From assembly GCA_031296915.1 (NCBI GenBank), contig JAVDPC010000027.1, forward strand, positions 1 through 38,684: a stretch of 38,684 nt of DNA, given 5' to 3'. Shown here piece by piece: positions 31,078 through 38,684 of the stretch. Under the pieces are notes generated by a model, which saw only the letters and a list, made by a program, of their open reading frames with translations, was not told the DNA's origin and made no database searches. The stretch is from Cerasicoccus frondis (lineage in GTDB: Bacteria; Verrucomicrobiota; Verrucomicrobiia; Opitutales; Cerasicoccaceae). Both the position numbers and the translations under genes were made by a program. Each line of letters opens with the position of its first letter. Position 1 is the stretch's first letter.

Positions 31078-31698
31078 TTAGTCGTTGGTTGGCTTGGGTT
31101 TCGCTTCGTTCCAGCTTTGGTCGGCAGCGCGGGGCTCGCGTTTGGACATCGCGCCGGTTTGCGGTGCGTGGAATGGTCCGCCCATCATTGGCGCAGGAAT
31201 GACCTTGGCGCCCGAGGCTTCCGCCACATCGGCTGCCGGTAGATCGGTTTCGATGCCAGCCAGCGGGAATTCCTTGCGGAGCGGGAAATACGGGTAGCCG
31301 TCCCACATGAGGATGCGGCGCAGGTCCGGGTGCCCTTTGTAAACGATGCCGAGCATGTCGTAGGTTTCACGCTCGTGCCAATTGGCGGCCGGATAGAGTT
31401 TGGCCAGGCTCGGCAGCTCGGGGTCGATGTCGTCCTCACAATTCGCTGCGAGGCGGATGTAATTGTGCTTGGACGAGCTCGCAAAGTGGTAGATACCGGT
31501 GAAGCGCGGCGAGGCGTCTTCCGACCAGTCAATCGCGGTAACGTCCATCAGCAGGTCAAACCCCTGCTCGTCGCGCAGCCACTCGGCGACGCTGAGTAAG
31601 AGGTCCGCCGGCACGTTGGCGGCGGGCAGGTCCAACGACTCACGGGGAGTCGAGCCTTCAAATTTCTTGATGAGTTCTTCGACTAACGCAGATTCCAT
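31078..31698 (-). CDS. nuoC: NADH-quinone oxidoreductase subunit C
   Basis: 206 aa, 30-kDa subunit family. The signature WHERETYDMLGIVYKGHPDLRRILMWDGYPYFPLRKEFPL is intact. Separate from NuoD (not the fused NuoCD of E. coli). A Pro/Ala-rich, probably disordered C-terminal tail of about 45 residues (from about residue 160) is longer than in many homologues. Confidence 0.95.
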   Translation of the reverse strand: MESALVEELIKKFEGSTPRESLDLPAANVPADLLLSVAEWLRDEQGFDLLMDVTAIDWSEDASPRFTGIYHFASSSKHNYIRLAANCEDDIDPELPSLAKLYPAANWHERETYDMLGIVYKGHPDLRRILMWDGYPYFPLRKEFPLAGIETDLPAADVAEASGAKVIPAPMMGGPFHAPQTGAMSKREPRAADQSWNEAKPKPTND

Positions 31699-31728
31699 AT
31701 CGCAGTCAGCAGTTGTTGGCTCCGGCGC

Positions 31729-32286
31729 TTAGGCGTGGGCGGGCGCCGGCGTGGTTTTCTTTTCGGGCGCCTTGTGCATGTCCCGGTTCATCAGGTTTTT
31801 GACTGATGGTTCGCGTTGAATTTTGTCCTGGATCTTAATCATGCCGTCGAGGAGGGCTTCCGGGCGTGGCGGGCAACCGCTAATATAGACGTCCACCGGC
31901 ACAATCCGGTCGACTCCCTGCAGCACCGCGTAAGAACGATACATGCCGCCGCTTGAAGCGCAGGCGCCCATGGCGACAACCCATTTGGGCTCGGCCATTT
32001 GATCATAAATGCGGCGCACGACCTCGGACATCTTGTAGGTCACGGTTCCAGAGACGATCATGCAGTCAGCCTGGCGGGGGGAAAAGCGCATGACCTCCAT
32101 GCCAAAGCGGCTGATGTCAAATCGGGAACCACCCACGGCCATCAGTTCAATCGCGCAGCACGCCAGCCCCATTGGCATGGGCCAAACCGAGTGCTTGCGT
32201 ATCCAGTTGATCGCCGTGTCGAGCTTGGTGACAACGATGTCCCCCTCGATCTTGCTGTTGTAGGCGTAATTGTTCTCCGTAGCCAT
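31729..32286 (-). CDS. nuoB: NADH-quinone oxidoreductase subunit B
   Basis: 185 aa. Cluster N2 ligands: Cys43 and Cys44 (GLACCAIELMA), Cys109 (MGACASSGG), Cys138 (YISGCPPRPEAL). This cluster passes electrons to quinone. C-terminal tail of about 25 residues is Lys/Pro/Ala-rich. It is the first complex I gene of the operon in this window. nuoA, which normally precedes it, is absent. Confidence 0.96.
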   Translation of the reverse strand: MATENNYAYNSKIEGDIVVTKLDTAINWIRKHSVWPMPMGLACCAIELMAVGGSRFDISRFGMEVMRFSPRQADCMIVSGTVTYKMSEVVRRIYDQMAEPKWVVAMGACASSGGMYRSYAVLQGVDRIVPVDVYISGCPPRPEALLDGMIKIQDKIQREPSVKNLMNRDMHKAPEKKTTPAPAHA

Positions 32287-32523
32287 ATTCTCAGGTGGTT
32301 AAAGATGGGTTATTCGCCGGACGCAAACGAAAATACGCCGAGATCGATTCTCAACTATACGCCTGCGGCATCCCGAGTCAACCACAGCTACGATCAAGCC
32401 AGCTTGGAGCAGCTTTCACAATTTCTCGTTTTAAACGCACAATGCCCAAAATCATGCGCAACTTTGTGCAGTTTCTGCTGGATTACCCGCTTCGAGAACG
32501 AATGAAGCGCCCTACCCGTTTGG

Positions 32524-33780
32524 CTAAATCCTAGACTGCAGGACCGTCGCCTCGAACTGCTTGACGCCGCTAAGCCATTGGTGGTCTGCTGGCGTATCCT
32601 GACGCTCGCAATACTCAGCCCACACCGCCCCCCAAGGCAAGCTGCGCGCATCCTCCTGCAGCGCCAGACGGCTGGTGTAATCGCCAGCTTCTTCCGCCGC
32701 GCACAGTTGCTGCTGCGGTTTCAAGAGCCCCTTAAGCAAGCCGCGCTTGGCGTTGCGTGTCCCAATCACCCAAGCCGCAATGCGGTTAATCGACGCATCG
32801 AAAAAATCGAGCCCCACATGAATGCGCTCCATTTGCCCGCTTGAAATGCATTCTTCAAGAATGAGCTTCGTCGGGTCATCCAAAGTCACGACGTGGTCGC
32901 TATCCCAGCGCACCCCACGGCTCACGTGGAGCAGCAAACGTGGCACAAACAGCAAAGTCGCCGAAATTTTATCGCCCACGGATTCCGTCGGGTGAAAATG
33001 CCCGGCGTCCAAGCAGAGTGCGACTTGGCGGCTTGCAGCATAGCCCAGATAAAACTCGTGCGAACCCACGGTGTAACTTTCCACGCCAATGCCGAACAGT
33101 TTGCTTTCCACCGCGTCGATGTTCCACTTTTTCGACACATCGGCGGCGAGAATTTGGTCCAGTGATTCCACGAGCCGCTCCCGCGGAGCTAGTCGATTGG
33201 CTGGCGTGTCTTTATAACCATCAGGAATCCAGATATTATTCACGACCGGGTTTTCCAGCTCTTCGCCAATTGCCGCGCCAATCTTGCGGCAGGCAATGCA
33301 GTGCTCGACCCAGAACTGCCGGATCGCCGCGTCTTTATTAGACAACGTAAAGCCATCCGCAGCCTTTGGGTGGCTGAAGCTAGTCGGATTGAAATCGATG
33401 CCGAACTGCACCGACTTCGCCCATTCGATCCACGAACGGAAATTGTCCGCAGTGATTTCGTTGCGCTCCGGCAGTGGATTGCCATCCGTCGCGTAACTCG
33501 CGTGCAAGTTCAGCCGCAGTGGGCCTGGAATGTTTTTCGCCGCCTCTTCGATGTCGGCCATCAGCTCGGCGGGCGTGGTCGCCTTGCCAGGATAATCACC
33601 CGTGGTCAAGCAGCCACTGCCTGCGCCGGCTTTCTCTGGCGCCTCAAAGCCCGCCACGTCGTCGCCTTGCCAGCAATGCAGCGAAACGGGGATTTGATTC
33701 AGTTGCGTAAGCGCCTGTTCTGTGTCGACGCCGACAGCGGCGTATTGTTCTTGGGCGATGGTGTAAGCTTCGTGACTCAT
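32524..33780 (-). CDS. rhaA: L-rhamnose isomerase
   Basis: 418 aa, the E. coli RhaA length. Highly similar segments: VSLHCWQGDDVAGFE (31-45), RLNLHASYA, FGIDFNPTSFSHPKAADGFTLSNKD, NIWIPDGYKD, HIDAVESKLFGIG-type (NIDAVESKLFGIGVESYTVGSHEF), LCLDAGHFHPTESVGDKI, VRWDSDHVV, GLDFFDASINRIAAWVIGTRNAKR, carrying the His/Asp/Glu metal ligands. It converts L-rhamnose to L-rhamnulose and, in related enzymes, D-allose to D-psicose. Last gene of the sugar cluster, 23 bp after a dehydrogenase; no rhamnulokinase or aldolase gene is nearby. Confidence 0.97.
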   Translation of the reverse strand: MSHEAYTIAQEQYAAVGVDTEQALTQLNQIPVSLHCWQGDDVAGFEAPEKAGAGSGCLTTGDYPGKATTPAELMADIEEAAKNIPGPLRLNLHASYATDGNPLPERNEITADNFRSWIEWAKSVQFGIDFNPTSFSHPKAADGFTLSNKDAAIRQFWVEHCIACRKIGAAIGEELENPVVNNIWIPDGYKDTPANRLAPRERLVESLDQILAADVSKKWNIDAVESKLFGIGVESYTVGSHEFYLGYAASRQVALCLDAGHFHPTESVGDKISATLLFVPRLLLHVSRGVRWDSDHVVTLDDPTKLILEECISSGQMERIHVGLDFFDASINRIAAWVIGTRNAKRGLLKGLLKPQQQLCAAEEAGDYTSRLALQEDARSLPWGAVWAEYCERQDTPADHQWLSGVKQFEATVLQSRI

Positions 33781-33803
33781 GAGTTCAAAAAAGTTTGGGA
33801 TGG

Positions 33804-34859
33804 CTAGCTATTGAATACGTCGAAAATGACTTTGTTGTGGTAGTTGCGGCGATTGACCAAATCGTCGAAAATTGCCGGACCCGCCGACAGCGGAAGTTTG
33901 TCCGTGATGAGCGGCTCGACGATCAACCCGCGGTCGAGGTGCTTAAGGACGGTCGTCCAGTCATCAACGCCCACCGGGGTGATCTTGCTGTTCCAGGTGC
34001 CATGGATCGTCAGCTCCTTGCGGAGGATATTGGAAAAGTCTTTCTCGCCGATTTTGAACTCGCCCACGATGTTGCCCATGAAGACGACCTCGCCAAACAT
34101 GCTCGCGACCTGCACGGCCTGTAAAAACGTGATTGGCAAACCACATGCCTCGACGCTGTATTGCATGCCTGCTTGATTCGTCGCATCCAGAATTGCCTGC
34201 ACGGGATCGACTGATTTGGCGTTGACCGGCGTAAAGCCCATCTCTTCGGCCAACTTCAACTTGCGCTCCTCGACATCGACAATGAACACCCGAGCGCAGC
34301 CATGAATACGCAACCACTGGGCTGCCATGTTGCCGATTGGTCCCGCGCCAAACACCACCGCATCGCTACCGGCTTGAATCCGCATTTTGCGTACCGCGTG
34401 CAAGGCGACAGCGGCGGGCTCCGTCATCGACGCATGCAACAGATCGACGTGGTCCGGAACGGGAAACAAATTCCACTCAGGAATACGCAAGTACTCGGCA
34501 AAGGCGCCATCGCGCCGCGAGCCATAGTAGTCGTATTCGCGCGACTGCGCGTAGTTGCCTGTTTGGTTCGCCGGATCGGTATCAATGTTCTTAGGGATTA
34601 GCGGAAACACCGCCACGCGGTCGCCTTTTTGAAAGCGGGCACCGGCGACCGGCTCCTCGACGACGCCACTAAACTCATGCCCCATCACGAGCGGATAGAA
34701 ATACGCCTTCCCGCCAAAACCACGCGGAATATCAGACCCGCAAATGCCGCATGCAGCGACTTTGATCAACGCGGCCGGGCGCGCGTCAGGCGCCTCCGGC
34801 ATGGGATGGGTTTCCGTGTAGTTGAGTTGCTTGTCGGCTTCGAGAACCAGTGCTTTCAT
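33804..34859 (-). CDS. GatD-like medium-chain alcohol dehydrogenase lacking the structural zinc site
   Basis: 351 aa from the ATG at 34859, the start of the conserved MKALVLEADKQLNYTE strand; the longer frame from 34904 adds nothing conserved. Catalytic zinc residues: Cys40 (GICGSD) and His61-Glu62 (PLVMGHEFSG). The NAD-binding fold contains VFGAGPIGNMAAQ. The region that carries four structural-zinc cysteines in galactitol-1-phosphate dehydrogenase (about 85-110, VFPLIPKN to EYDYYGSRRDG) has none here. The YDYYGSRRDGAFAEY segment still resembles GatD. Probably oxidises a polyol or sugar phosphate in the cluster's pathway. Confidence 0.82.
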   Translation of the reverse strand: MKALVLEADKQLNYTETHPMPEAPDARPAALIKVAACGICGSDIPRGFGGKAYFYPLVMGHEFSGVVEEPVAGARFQKGDRVAVFPLIPKNIDTDPANQTGNYAQSREYDYYGSRRDGAFAEYLRIPEWNLFPVPDHVDLLHASMTEPAAVALHAVRKMRIQAGSDAVVFGAGPIGNMAAQWLRIHGCARVFIVDVEERKLKLAEEMGFTPVNAKSVDPVQAILDATNQAGMQYSVEACGLPITFLQAVQVASMFGEVVFMGNIVGEFKIGEKDFSNILRKELTIHGTWNSKITPVGVDDWTTVLKHLDRGLIVEPLITDKLPLSAGPAIFDDLVNRRNYHNKVIFDVFNS

Positions 34860-34904
34860 CGTAAACTTTGCATTGCAGAGTGAACGCGCATTCGGCGTCC
34901 ACAC

Positions 34905-36008
34905 CTAGTCCCAATTAATGATAACCTTCAACGAATCCTTGTCCGCGGCGCGCTGGATTGCTTCATGGATTTGCGAATGGTGGAAGCGCTCGCTATCGTT
35001 CGTCATTTTATCGAGTAGGGGTAGTTTCCGCCCGTTGATCATGTCGTGCGCCAAACCAATGCCGTGCATGCTGGAGCCGTGCGTGGCCTGATAACATTGC
35101 AGCTTATAGTGAATGTCGTTGTTGAGATCGACTTCGTGCGCGATGCGCGGCTTGCCCCCTGCCCCTTTGACGCCCGCGTGCGCATCGAGCACCGTACCAT
35201 AGCCGAGCAACTCGGTGGACAATCGATAGCCTGCTTCCGCTGGCGCATTCATCATGACGAAGTGAGGCTCATTGAACGGACGGCATTCCACCAAAACATT
35301 TTTTACGACATTTTCGTCCCAAGCGACGCCCACCACGCGCTCATCGCCAAAGTCGCGCAGCACGCGTTGTAAACGCTCCATGCCACGGTTCACGAGGATT
35401 ACCTTCCGCGCGTTCATCGCCAGCGCGCACTGCAGCGCATAAGTGCTTTGCGAGCCAGCGCCAATCAGCACGACGATGCGGTTCTCGATGCAGTTGTTGA
35501 CCCGTGTCATCCCCTCCAGGCAACAGGCCAGCGGCTCAACTTGGCAGGCATGATCGGGGTCAATGGACGCATCGAATTTCACGATCGGGCCCAAGTCTAC
35601 AAACCAATCCGGCAAGATCGCATGCGAACGGGCAAAGCCGGGAAACTCGTGTCCAGTCGCTTGCGTGTTGGGGCAGTAAGTCCAGTCGCCCGATCCTTGG
35701 TCTCCGCAGTAAATGCACGCGCGGTCGCCGCATGGAATATCGCAACCGATGCCAATCAAATCTCCTGGCGCAAATTTGGTGACGCCCTCGCCTACGGCCT
35801 CCACGGTAGCGCTGACTTCATGCAGCACGATAGACGGCCATTGCTTGATGCGCGGTAGCCCGACATTGTAAATCACCACATCGGATTGACAGACAGAAGT
35901 CCGGCGAATGCGGATCAAGATTTCGCCCTTCCCCGGCGCCGCAATGGATTCTTCGGTCGGCGTAAATTCGCCACCCGGCTTGTCTAAATAATAAACGAGA
36001 TTGTTCAT
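34905..36008 (-). CDS. Zinc-type sugar/polyol dehydrogenase
   Basis: 367 aa, medium-chain dehydrogenase. Catalytic Cys40 (TSVCQSD); the normal GHE is replaced by LHE (His63-Glu64). Four structural-zinc cysteines are present (Cys93, 98, 101, 112; CGDRACIYCGDQGSGDWTYC). Nucleotide-binding fold VVLIGAGSQSTYALQCALAM. The second half (ELLGYGTVLDAHAGVKGAGGKPRIAHEVDLNNDIHYK) resembles the L-sorbose-1-phosphate reductase branch more than classical sorbitol dehydrogenase, but exact substrate is not clear. Sits between the epimerase fusion and the second dehydrogenase. Confidence 0.78.
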   Translation of the reverse strand: MNNLVYYLDKPGGEFTPTEESIAAPGKGEILIRIRRTSVCQSDVVIYNVGLPRIKQWPSIVLHEVSATVEAVGEGVTKFAPGDLIGIGCDIPCGDRACIYCGDQGSGDWTYCPNTQATGHEFPGFARSHAILPDWFVDLGPIVKFDASIDPDHACQVEPLACCLEGMTRVNNCIENRIVVLIGAGSQSTYALQCALAMNARKVILVNRGMERLQRVLRDFGDERVVGVAWDENVVKNVLVECRPFNEPHFVMMNAPAEAGYRLSTELLGYGTVLDAHAGVKGAGGKPRIAHEVDLNNDIHYKLQCYQATHGSSMHGIGLAHDMINGRKLPLLDKMTNDSERFHHSQIHEAIQRAADKDSLKVIINWD

Positions 36009-36066
36009 GGGATTTGCATCATGCGCACGTGCGCATTCAAAAATTTTTGAGCGAAACCGGTGAACT

Positions 36067-37734
36067 CTACGCAGTCACCAACTGAGATTTTTGGCCTTCA
36101 GTGATCGCTGCCTTGAGCTTCGCAAGGTTGTCCTTCCAACTGGCTTCACGGTTGAAAATGCTGCTCGTGCCAGCCACGAGATTCGTCGCGCCCGCCGCCA
36201 CCATGCCAGGGATGTTGGCAAAGGAGACATTGCCATCGACTTGAATCGGCAGGTGGCCATAGGCACGGGCATCCAGATAGCGGCGGCAATCGGCAATTTT
36301 ACGCAGCGAAGCGGGCGTTAATTTCTGACCGGCAAACCCTGGGTTCACGGTCATGATCAGCACGTAGTCGAGACGTTCCAGCGCGTACTCCAGCGTCTCC
36401 AGCGGCGTGGCCGGGTTGATCGCCATGCCCGCCCGGGCGCCCTGATTGCGAATCGCCTCAAGCGAACGGTCTAGGTGGCGACTCGACTCGGCGTGAATCG
36501 AAATCTGATGGATGTTCAGCCCGGCCAACTGACTGATAAAAAAATCGTTGTCCTGCACCATCAAGTGCACATCGATCGGCAGCGCCGTCTTCTTGGAAAG
36601 CTCCGCCACCATCGCCAAGCCCATCGACATGTTCGGCACGTAGTGGCCATCCATGATGTCCATGTGCAGCATGTCCACACCGAGTGCCTCGACGCGGCGC
36701 AGCTCGTGCTCGAAGTTAAATTGGTCAACGCACATCATCGATGGCGAAACGAGCACCTTGTCTTCAGACTCGGTGATCGAAATCGGCGCCCGCTCAACGA
36801 TGGACTGCGTCGGCTCAACTTCCTGCATGAAGTTTTTCTGCAGATAAGCCAGCGACTCGCGCAACTGCTGCTCCAGCAGGTGGTCGGAATAGTCGCGGCC
36901 CAGCTTCGGCCCACCAATCTCCAGGTAGCAATGCAGCGTATCCACGGGAATGACCGCTTCGTTCGCGTCGATAAGTTGGCGGAAGGTTGCGACGTCAATT
37001 ATGCCCTTCGCGATGTTCGACGGCTCAAAGCCAAAGGTCGACCCGTAGTTGGCGTCGGTGTTTTTCAAGTGCACTTCGTAAAGCCAAGGCAGCGACGCCT
37101 TGAACAAATCGATGTGGTTGACGCACTCGGTTTGATCGGCGTTCCAGTAGCCGTGGGAAATGTCGCTGCAGTAGCCGATGTTCGCTGTCGTCTCCGGATT
37201 CGCCTGGTGGTAAGCAACGAGCTCTTCCGCCATGGACTGCATTTCGGAAGGCAAGGTCGGCGGCTCAGCGAGACACGACATCGGCTCAATCGTCAGCCAG
37301 CTAACGCCGCGAGCATGCGCATAATGCATCAGCTCCTTCATGTGCTCCACGTAGCAACGTGTGCCCTGCGACTTGATGCCCATCAGGTCGCGAACGACCG
37401 CGCCGGGATTCGATCCTACGGCTGGCGCTCCCAGCAGCGCGGCGATCTCAATGTAGCGCTCATAATTCCGCCGCGCCACAGGGGCCCATTGCGGGTCTTC
37501 GCGAAAAAAGCCACCCAGCTCCCGATGCGCGGTAAAGCAGCTGTCGATGGTGACGCCGTGATCCGCCGCTTGCTTGCGCAGGTCGATAAACCAGGAGTCC
37601 GGCAACTGATACAGTTCGAAAAAGGAACCCAATTGCAGCGACGTGACGCCGGTATCCGCCATCAGGCGAAACAGCCACGGAAAGGAATAACGGTAATTGA
37701 CGGGGTCGGATTTGATGCCAAGCCGGAGTTTCAT
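36067..37734 (-). CDS. Fusion: sugar isomerase/epimerase-like TIM barrel + ribulose-phosphate 3-epimerase
   Basis: 555 aa. Residues 1-305 resemble xylose-isomerase-like TIM barrels (LRLGIKSDPVNYRYSFPWLFRLMADTGVTSLQLGSF, IDSCFTAHRELGG, LTIEPMS, GYCSDISHGY, YEVHLKN), with Glu150, Asp191, His194 and Glu272 as candidate metal ligands. After a linker (306-326), residues 327-545 are a complete ribulose-phosphate/allulose-6-phosphate 3-epimerase: VSPSMM, MLHMDIMDGHYVPN with catalytic Asp359, DVHLMV, ISIHAE, TVNPGFAGQ, PIQVDGNV with Asp500, AGTSSIF. The two barrels would catalyse linked steps on one chain. First gene of the leftward cluster. Confidence 0.88.
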   Translation of the reverse strand: MKLRLGIKSDPVNYRYSFPWLFRLMADTGVTSLQLGSFFELYQLPDSWFIDLRKQAADHGVTIDSCFTAHRELGGFFREDPQWAPVARRNYERYIEIAALLGAPAVGSNPGAVVRDLMGIKSQGTRCYVEHMKELMHYAHARGVSWLTIEPMSCLAEPPTLPSEMQSMAEELVAYHQANPETTANIGYCSDISHGYWNADQTECVNHIDLFKASLPWLYEVHLKNTDANYGSTFGFEPSNIAKGIIDVATFRQLIDANEAVIPVDTLHCYLEIGGPKLGRDYSDHLLEQQLRESLAYLQKNFMQEVEPTQSIVERAPISITESEDKVLVSPSMMCVDQFNFEHELRRVEALGVDMLHMDIMDGHYVPNMSMGLAMVAELSKKTALPIDVHLMVQDNDFFISQLAGLNIHQISIHAESSRHLDRSLEAIRNQGARAGMAINPATPLETLEYALERLDYVLIMTVNPGFAGQKLTPASLRKIADCRRYLDARAYGHLPIQVDGNVSFANIPGMVAAGATNLVAGTSSIFNREASWKDNLAKLKAAITEGQKSQLVTA

Positions 37735-37787
37735 CCTACCATTGAGCCAGATATTGACGTCCTAATGGAGCAAATCTGCTGCATTTC

Positions 37788-37837
37788 TGAGCGATTTTGG
37801 TTCAAAAAGTTGAGCGAATTACCTAGATTAAGCTCAA
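37788..37837. promoter_or_regulatory. Candidate DeoR operator region between divergent genes
   Basis: In the 105-bp divergent spacer TGAGCGA occurs at 37788-37794 and 37811-37817, and TTGAGC (37810-37815) faces GCTCAA (37832-37837) as an inverted repeat ending 2 bases before the regulator ATG. Such placement suits a repressor operator controlling both directions. No DeoR consensus was matched, so this is pattern-based. Confidence 0.5.
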
Positions 37838-37839
37838 CT

Positions 37840-38607
37840 ATGAAGAAATCCGAACGGCATCAACGCTTGCTTACCCTTGCCAGTGAGCTCGGCTTGCTCT
37901 ATCAGGAGCGGGCGATGGAGGCGACCCAGTCGAGCCGCGCGACCATCCGCCGCGACTTTGATGAATTGGCTCACCGCGGCGCCATCGAGCGCATTCGCGG
38001 CGGTATCCGAGTCGCCAGCAAAGAGGGAAACGTGCCCTTCAATTTGCGCGAAGTTCAACATTCTGACGCAAAGTCCGCCATCGCCCAGCGCGCTTGCCGC
38101 TTCATTCAGGCCGGAGACGTGGTGTTCATCGACGGGGGCACGACCACATATCATATGTGCTTCCACCTCCCTCGCCTGCCCCTCCGCATCGTGACGAATT
38201 CCCTGCGCCTGTCCGCCTACCTGGACGATGTGTCCACGCGCTTTGCCGACTGGGAAATCTACCTGACCGGCGGCAAAATCCAGCACGGCTCAAACATGCT
38301 CACCGGCCCCGGCGTCCTGCACAGCCTGGGCTTTTACTACGCCAACTGGGCATTTCTCTCCGTGGGCGGTATCGCGGCGGACGGGCTCTACAATACGTCC
38401 GAAGCCATCGTTGAAACCGAGCGCAAGATGATCGAGCGCAGCGACCGCACCATCATCCTGGCCGACCAAAGCAAGATTGGCCGCCGCGCCATGTGCCGGG
38501 TGTGCGGCATCAAGCGAATCGATACCCTCATTACCGACAAGCCAACCGGCATATCTCTCGTCGAAAACGACATGCGCGACGCCGGGCTCCGGATTCTGCA
38601 CGCCTAA
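37840..38607 (+). CDS. DeoR-family transcriptional regulator
   Basis: 255 aa from the ATG at 37840, which begins the conserved KKSERHQRLLTLASELG; the frame remains open upstream only as antisense of the fusion gene. The helix-turn-helix (residues about 5-55, SSRATIRRDFDELAHRGAIERIRGGI) is classic DeoR. The C-terminal DeoRC sensor domain has KSAIAQRACRFIQAGDVVFIDGGTTTYHMCFHL, LTGGKI, FLSVGGIAADGLYNTSEAIVETERKMI and ILADQSKIGRRA. DeoR proteins sense sugar phosphates. Transcribed away from the fusion-dehydrogenase-RhaA operon, which it probably controls. Intact, ends 77 bp before the window edge. Confidence 0.93.
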   Translation: MKKSERHQRLLTLASELGLLYQERAMEATQSSRATIRRDFDELAHRGAIERIRGGIRVASKEGNVPFNLREVQHSDAKSAIAQRACRFIQAGDVVFIDGGTTTYHMCFHLPRLPLRIVTNSLRLSAYLDDVSTRFADWEIYLTGGKIQHGSNMLTGPGVLHSLGFYYANWAFLSVGGIAADGLYNTSEAIVETERKMIERSDRTIILADQSKIGRRAMCRVCGIKRIDTLITDKPTGISLVENDMRDAGLRILHA

Positions 38608-38684
38608 CTAGTGTTCCGTTAGCTTAGTTTATTGCAAAATTGATTAATTTTGTGGAAGATGTCATCAGCTGAAGCGGTCCATTG

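Noticed and set aside
29568..31202. 544-aa plus-strand frame antisense to nuoE, nuoD and nuoC
   Set aside because: It crosses three real genes on the opposite strand and has a His/Val/Arg-rich shadow composition.
32295..32534. Possible nuoA in the gap before nuoB
   Set aside because: The only frame is a soluble, basic 79-aa sequence on the opposite strand with no three-span pattern.
36475..37839. Upstream extension of the DeoR frame (710 aa in total)
   Set aside because: The first 455 codons are antisense to the epimerase fusion; the DeoR domain begins at the ATG at 37840.
1..38684. tRNA or rRNA genes and insertion sequences
   Set aside because: No tRNA cloverleaf, rRNA segment or transposase was recognised; the prophage uses dif rather than a tRNA gene as its site.

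Overview
The window appears to be chromosomal DNA from a Gram-negative bacterium, most likely Verrucomicrobiota of the Opitutae/Puniceicoccales type. That placement is inferred from family resemblance: a rplY-pth-rpsF-ssb cluster, a nuoB-N complex I operon, exported FG-GAP and Tat proteins, and a RhaA-centred sugar cluster. It was not tested by a search.

Region 1 (about 1-7560) is the most unusual part. It holds a compact filamentous-phage (inovirus) prophage, read almost entirely on the minus strand in the classical module order. Going leftward: a divergent regulatory end (small membrane protein; ribbon-helix-helix regulator with palindromic operators), three small early genes, an HUH rolling-circle Rep, a ssDNA-binding protein candidate, two unknown genes, the major coat protein with its signal peptide, a 610-aa adsorption/minor coat protein with coiled coil and polytopic C-terminus, a 50-aa gene coupled by ATGA overlaps on both sides, and a Zot/pI assembly ATPase. 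Two strong hairpins (4541-4586, 3836-3866) divide the transcript much as the terminators of classical filamentous phages do. No pIV secretin gene is present, so export would have to use a host secretin. The right end abuts a clear dif-like XerC/XerD site (7531-7558), so this is probably a dif-integrated inovirus and the window probably lies at the replication terminus. Left of zot lie a hairpin-rich intergenic region (331-596) and an unexplained tandem repeat (77-bp unit, 130-bp period) at the window edge.

Region 2 (7560-9761) is the housekeeping operon rplY-pth-rpsF-ssb on the minus strand, with an intrinsic terminator between rplY and pth. Region 3 (9762-17721) holds a 47-aa micro-ORF, a nucleoside deoxyribosyltransferase-like protein, a Tat-exported PhoX/DUF839 protein, a three-gene operon of exported proteins (HtrA-like protease, an unknown 571-aa protein, a nine-motif FG-GAP protein) and dodecin.

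Region 4 (17792-32286) is a respiratory complex I operon, nuoB-C-D-E-F-G-H-I-J-K-L-M-N, followed directly by a 3-methyladenine DNA glycosylase gene. nuoA is not in the window. Region 5 (32524-38607) is a sugar-catabolism cluster: a sugar isomerase/ribulose-phosphate-3-epimerase fusion, two zinc-type dehydrogenases and L-rhamnose isomerase, transcribed divergently from a DeoR-family regulator that probably controls them.
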